A DNA stretch of 16,476 bases, from positions 1 to 16,476 of the forward strand of contig JACPFE010000033.1 of NCBI GenBank assembly GCA_016183145.1. The letters are read 5' to 3'. The translations under genes and the position numbers were made by a program. The DNA is from Deltaproteobacteria bacterium (GTDB lineage: Bacteria; Desulfobacterota; Binatia; UBA9968). Below the pieces are notes generated by a model that worked only from the letters and a program-made list of their open reading frames with translations, ran no database searches and was not told where the DNA came from. Each line of letters starts with the position of its first letter. The first letter of the stretch is position 1. Shown here in pieces: positions 14,934 to 16,476 of this stretch.

Positions 14934-16244
14934 CTAGATGGCCGGTTTCTCCAGCAGGCTCTTTACTTCCCGGAGAAAACGGGCGGCGATGGCGCCATCG
15001 ACGACGCGATGATCAGCGGAAAGTGTCGCAGTCATAAGCGAGCGTATCGCGAACATGCCATCGTCGGCAACCACGCGGGCTGCGACGCGGCCGACGGCGA
15101 GGATCGCGCACTGCGGCGGATTGATAATGGCGGTAAAGCTATCGACGCCGAGCATGCCGAGATTTGACACCGTAAAGGTGCCGCCTTCGTAGTCGAGCGG
15201 GAAGAGTTTTTTGTTTTGCGCCTTGTCGGCCAACTCGCGACTCTGGGCGGCCAGTTCCGTCAAGCTCAGCCGGTCGGCGTTGCGGATCACCGGCACGACC
15301 AAACCCTCGTCGAGCGCAACGGCCACACCGATGTTGATGTCGCGATGCTGCTGGATTCCTCCGTCCGTGAAGCTGGCATTGAGCGACGGGAAGTCTTTTA
15401 ACGCGCGGGCGCAGGCGTGGAGAATGAAATCGTTGATCGATGGAACGTTGCTCTCGCCCTTTTCTTTCCAGTTTATCCGCGCTTCGCTCACGGAGCTCAT
15501 GTCGATTTCCATGCTGATATAGAAATGCGGCGCGCTCTGTTTGCTCTGCGCCATGCGCTGGCCGACGATGCGGCGCATCGGCGTGAGCGGAATGATTTCT
15601 TGCGCCGCCGGGGCGGCTTGAGCCGTTGGCTCTAGATCCGGCGCGGCGCGCAGCACGTCTTCAGCCAAGATGCTTCCCTCGGGACCGCTGCCGCGCAACG
15701 AGCTGAGATCGATTGCCCGCTCTTTCGCGATGCGCTTGGCCTTCGGAGAGGCCAACACCCGTCCGCTGATTCGTTCAGTCGAAATAGTGGGCATCGTTGT
15801 GGTTGTTGAGGTGGTCGGGTGGCCCTCACCCCTACCCTCTCCCTGAGGGAGAGGGGGCCGCTCACCTTTTCCCTCTCCCGCTGGGAGAGCGCGACCCTCA
15901 CTTATTCCCTCTCCCTCTGGGAGAGAACGATCCATTCTTATCCCCTCTCCCTTTGGGAGAGGGCTCGGGTGAGGGTGCTTAACCGTCGCTGGAGGTGCGT
16001 GCTCACCCGGCGCTAAGATCAGCGCGATCCTCTGACCCACCGGAACTTCATCTCCAGCGGAAGCGGTGACATTTGTCAAAACGCCCGATGCCGCCGCCTC
16101 TATCTCCACCGTCGCCTTGTCGGTTTCAACTTCCATCAGCGGCTCCCCCTTGGTCACCGCTTGACCTTCGGTCTTGAGCCACTTGAGCAGAATTCCAGTC
16201 TGCTGCGCCACGCCAAGGGCGGGCATGATGACGTCGGTTGCCAT
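14934..16244 (-). CDS. 2-oxoacid dehydrogenase E2 (dihydrolipoamide acyltransferase)
   Basis: This is the core subunit of a pyruvate-, acetoin- or branched-chain-type dehydrogenase complex. It passes the acyl group from E1 to CoA on a swinging lipoyl arm. It has one lipoyl domain (2-78) with Lys43 in ETDKATVE as the lipoylation site; an unusual linker (about 80-160); a peripheral subunit-binding domain (ASPKAKRIAKERAIDLSSL, then GSGPEGSILAEDV, about 165-197); and the catalytic domain, with SADHRVVDG (His412, Asp416) near the end. The linker holds a fourfold 12-residue repeat (LPxGEG) encoded by a hairpin array, in frame. No E1 or E3 gene is in the window. The stop is followed after 20 bases by the ABC ATPase. 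The ATG at 16244 matches the family N-terminus. I cannot say which oxoacid is used. Confidence 0.93.
   Translation of the reverse strand: MATDVIMPALGVAQQTGILLKWLKTEGQAVTKGEPLMEVETDKATVEIEAAASGVLTNVTASAGDEVPVGQRIALILAPGEHAPPATVKHPHPSPLPKGEGIRMDRSLPEGEGISEGRALPAGEGKGERPPLPQGEGRGEGHPTTSTTTTMPTISTERISGRVLASPKAKRIAKERAIDLSSLRGSGPEGSILAEDVLRAAPDLEPTAQAAPAAQEIIPLTPMRRIVGQRMAQSKQSAPHFYISMEIDMSSVSEARINWKEKGESNVPSINDFILHACARALKDFPSLNASFTDGGIQQHRDINIGVAVALDEGLVVPVIRNADRLSLTELAAQSRELADKAQNKKLFPLDYEGGTFTVSNLGMLGVDSFTAIINPPQCAILAVGRVAARVVADDGMFAIRSLMTATLSADHRVVDGAIAARFLREVKSLLEKPAI
15823..15975. repeat. Four hairpins with an exact 36-bp period inside the E2 linker
   Basis: The repeats are CTCTCCC-N3-GGGAGAG at 15837, 15873, 15909 and 15945, each 36 bases from the next. 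The array is bounded by CCCTCACCC (15823-15831) and its inverted copy GGGTGAGGG (15967-15975). The span is 153 bases, or 51 codons, and keeps the gene in frame. The minus strand encodes four 12-residue units starting LPKGEG, LPEGEG, LPAGEG and LPQGEG. Outer hairpins (first and fourth) have longer stems than the inner two. It resembles REP-like intergenic repeats that have entered a gene. Confidence 0.8.
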
Positions 16245-16296
16245 GGTTCGTTGCTTATCACGGGAAGGCGCGAGGCGCGAGGCTGGACTTTCGTAG

Positions 16297-16316
16297 GGGC
16301 GACCGGCCGGTCGCCC
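16297..16316. repeat. 20-bp perfect palindrome upstream of the E2 gene
   Basis: GGGCGACCGGCCGGTCGCCC is fully self-complementary. It lies in the 83-base gap between the ABC_sub_bind receptor (stop at 16328) and the E2 start (16244), and could form a strong hairpin in the transcript. No U-tract follows directly on either strand. It could be a dispersed REP-type repeat, a weak terminator after the receptor gene, or a protein site. Confidence 0.6.
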
Positions 16317-16327
16317 TCAACTATTGC

Positions 16328-16476
16328 CTATTGAATCACCGTGGTCGCTTTCATCAGCGTCCACTGCGGGATCGTCACACCGATCTGATTGGCGGTCTTG
16401 AGATTGATTACAAACTCAAACCTCATCGGTTGCTGCACCGGCAGATCGGCGGGCTTGGAGCCCTTCAAGATCTTGT
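16328..16476 (-). CDS. ABC transporter substrate-binding protein (ABC_sub_bind/TrpX-like), C-terminal fragment
   Basis: The gene is cut by the right edge; only the last 48 codons and the stop (TAG, 16328-16330) are seen. They read KGSKPADLPVQQPMRFEFVI, then NLKTANQIGVTIPQWTLMKA and TTVIQ. The phrase KPADLPV-QP-F-FVINLKTA--LG-TIP is the characteristic end of ABC_sub_bind-family periplasmic receptors, which are common in soil proteobacteria and relatives. It is a different family from the NMT1-type receptor at 12227-13246. It lies on the same strand as E2 and the transporters and ends 83 bases before E2, so it could head the same transcription unit. Confidence 0.82.
   Translation of the reverse strand, partial: KILKGSKPADLPVQQPMRFEFVINLKTANQIGVTIPQWTLMKATTVIQ

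Noticed and set aside
15797..16016. CRISPR array, suggested by the exact 36-bp period of palindromic repeats
   Set aside because: There are no unique spacers of constant length between longer identical repeats; the units diverge and are translated in frame within the E2 gene. No cas gene is present.

Overview
This is a moderately GC-rich piece of a Gram-negative bacterial chromosome. The outer-membrane usher, the lipid A-type acyltransferase, LspA and the periplasmic binding proteins all require a diderm envelope. The mix of a UbiD decarboxylase, a class II aldolase homologue, an NMT1-type ABC system, a TAXI-TRAP system and an ABC_sub_bind receptor resembles uncultured soil and sediment lineages near the old Deltaproteobacteria (Binatota, Rokubacteria, Tectomicrobia). 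That placement is inference; no marker gene here fixes the taxon.

Layout. (a) 1-1501, plus strand: the end of a chaperone-usher pilus operon, with the C-terminal part of the usher and a spore-coat-U-type pilin whose signal peptide is out of frame at an A8 tract. (b) 1525-4889, minus strand: a three-gene unit of lipid A-type acyltransferase (frameshifted near its C-terminus), class II aldolase-family protein and UbiD-family decarboxylase. (c) 5148-8791, plus strand: a small HExxH protein, ileS and lspA. ileS has a 4-bp tandem duplication that breaks the frame and a damaged C-terminal zinc region. (d) 8788-16244, minus strand, read from the right: a lipoyl-bearing 2-oxoacid dehydrogenase E2, a NitT/TauT-type ABC transporter (ATPase, permease, binding protein), a TAXI-TRAP transporter (receptor and fused permease) and a small Smr-domain protein coupled to the TRAP permease by an ATGA overlap. 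(e) 16328-16476, minus strand: the last 48 codons of an ABC_sub_bind-family receptor.

How the genes fit together. Regions b and d look like organic-acid uptake and breakdown: two unrelated importers, an oxoacid dehydrogenase E2, a prFMN-type decarboxylase and an aldolase-fold lyase or decarboxylase. No substrate can be read from the sequence. ileS-lspA is a common housekeeping pair.

The most notable structures are not genes. A 99-bp inverted-repeat element at 11013-11111 is flanked by a 9-bp direct repeat and separates the TAXI receptor from its permease. An array of four hairpins with an exact 36-bp period (15823-15975, bounded by inverted 9-mers) sits in frame inside the E2 interdomain linker. 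A 20-bp perfect palindrome lies upstream of the E2 gene. Three genes carry frame lesions within about 7.3 kb, which points either to gene decay or to residual errors in the assembly. I saw no clear new multigene defence or biosynthetic system.
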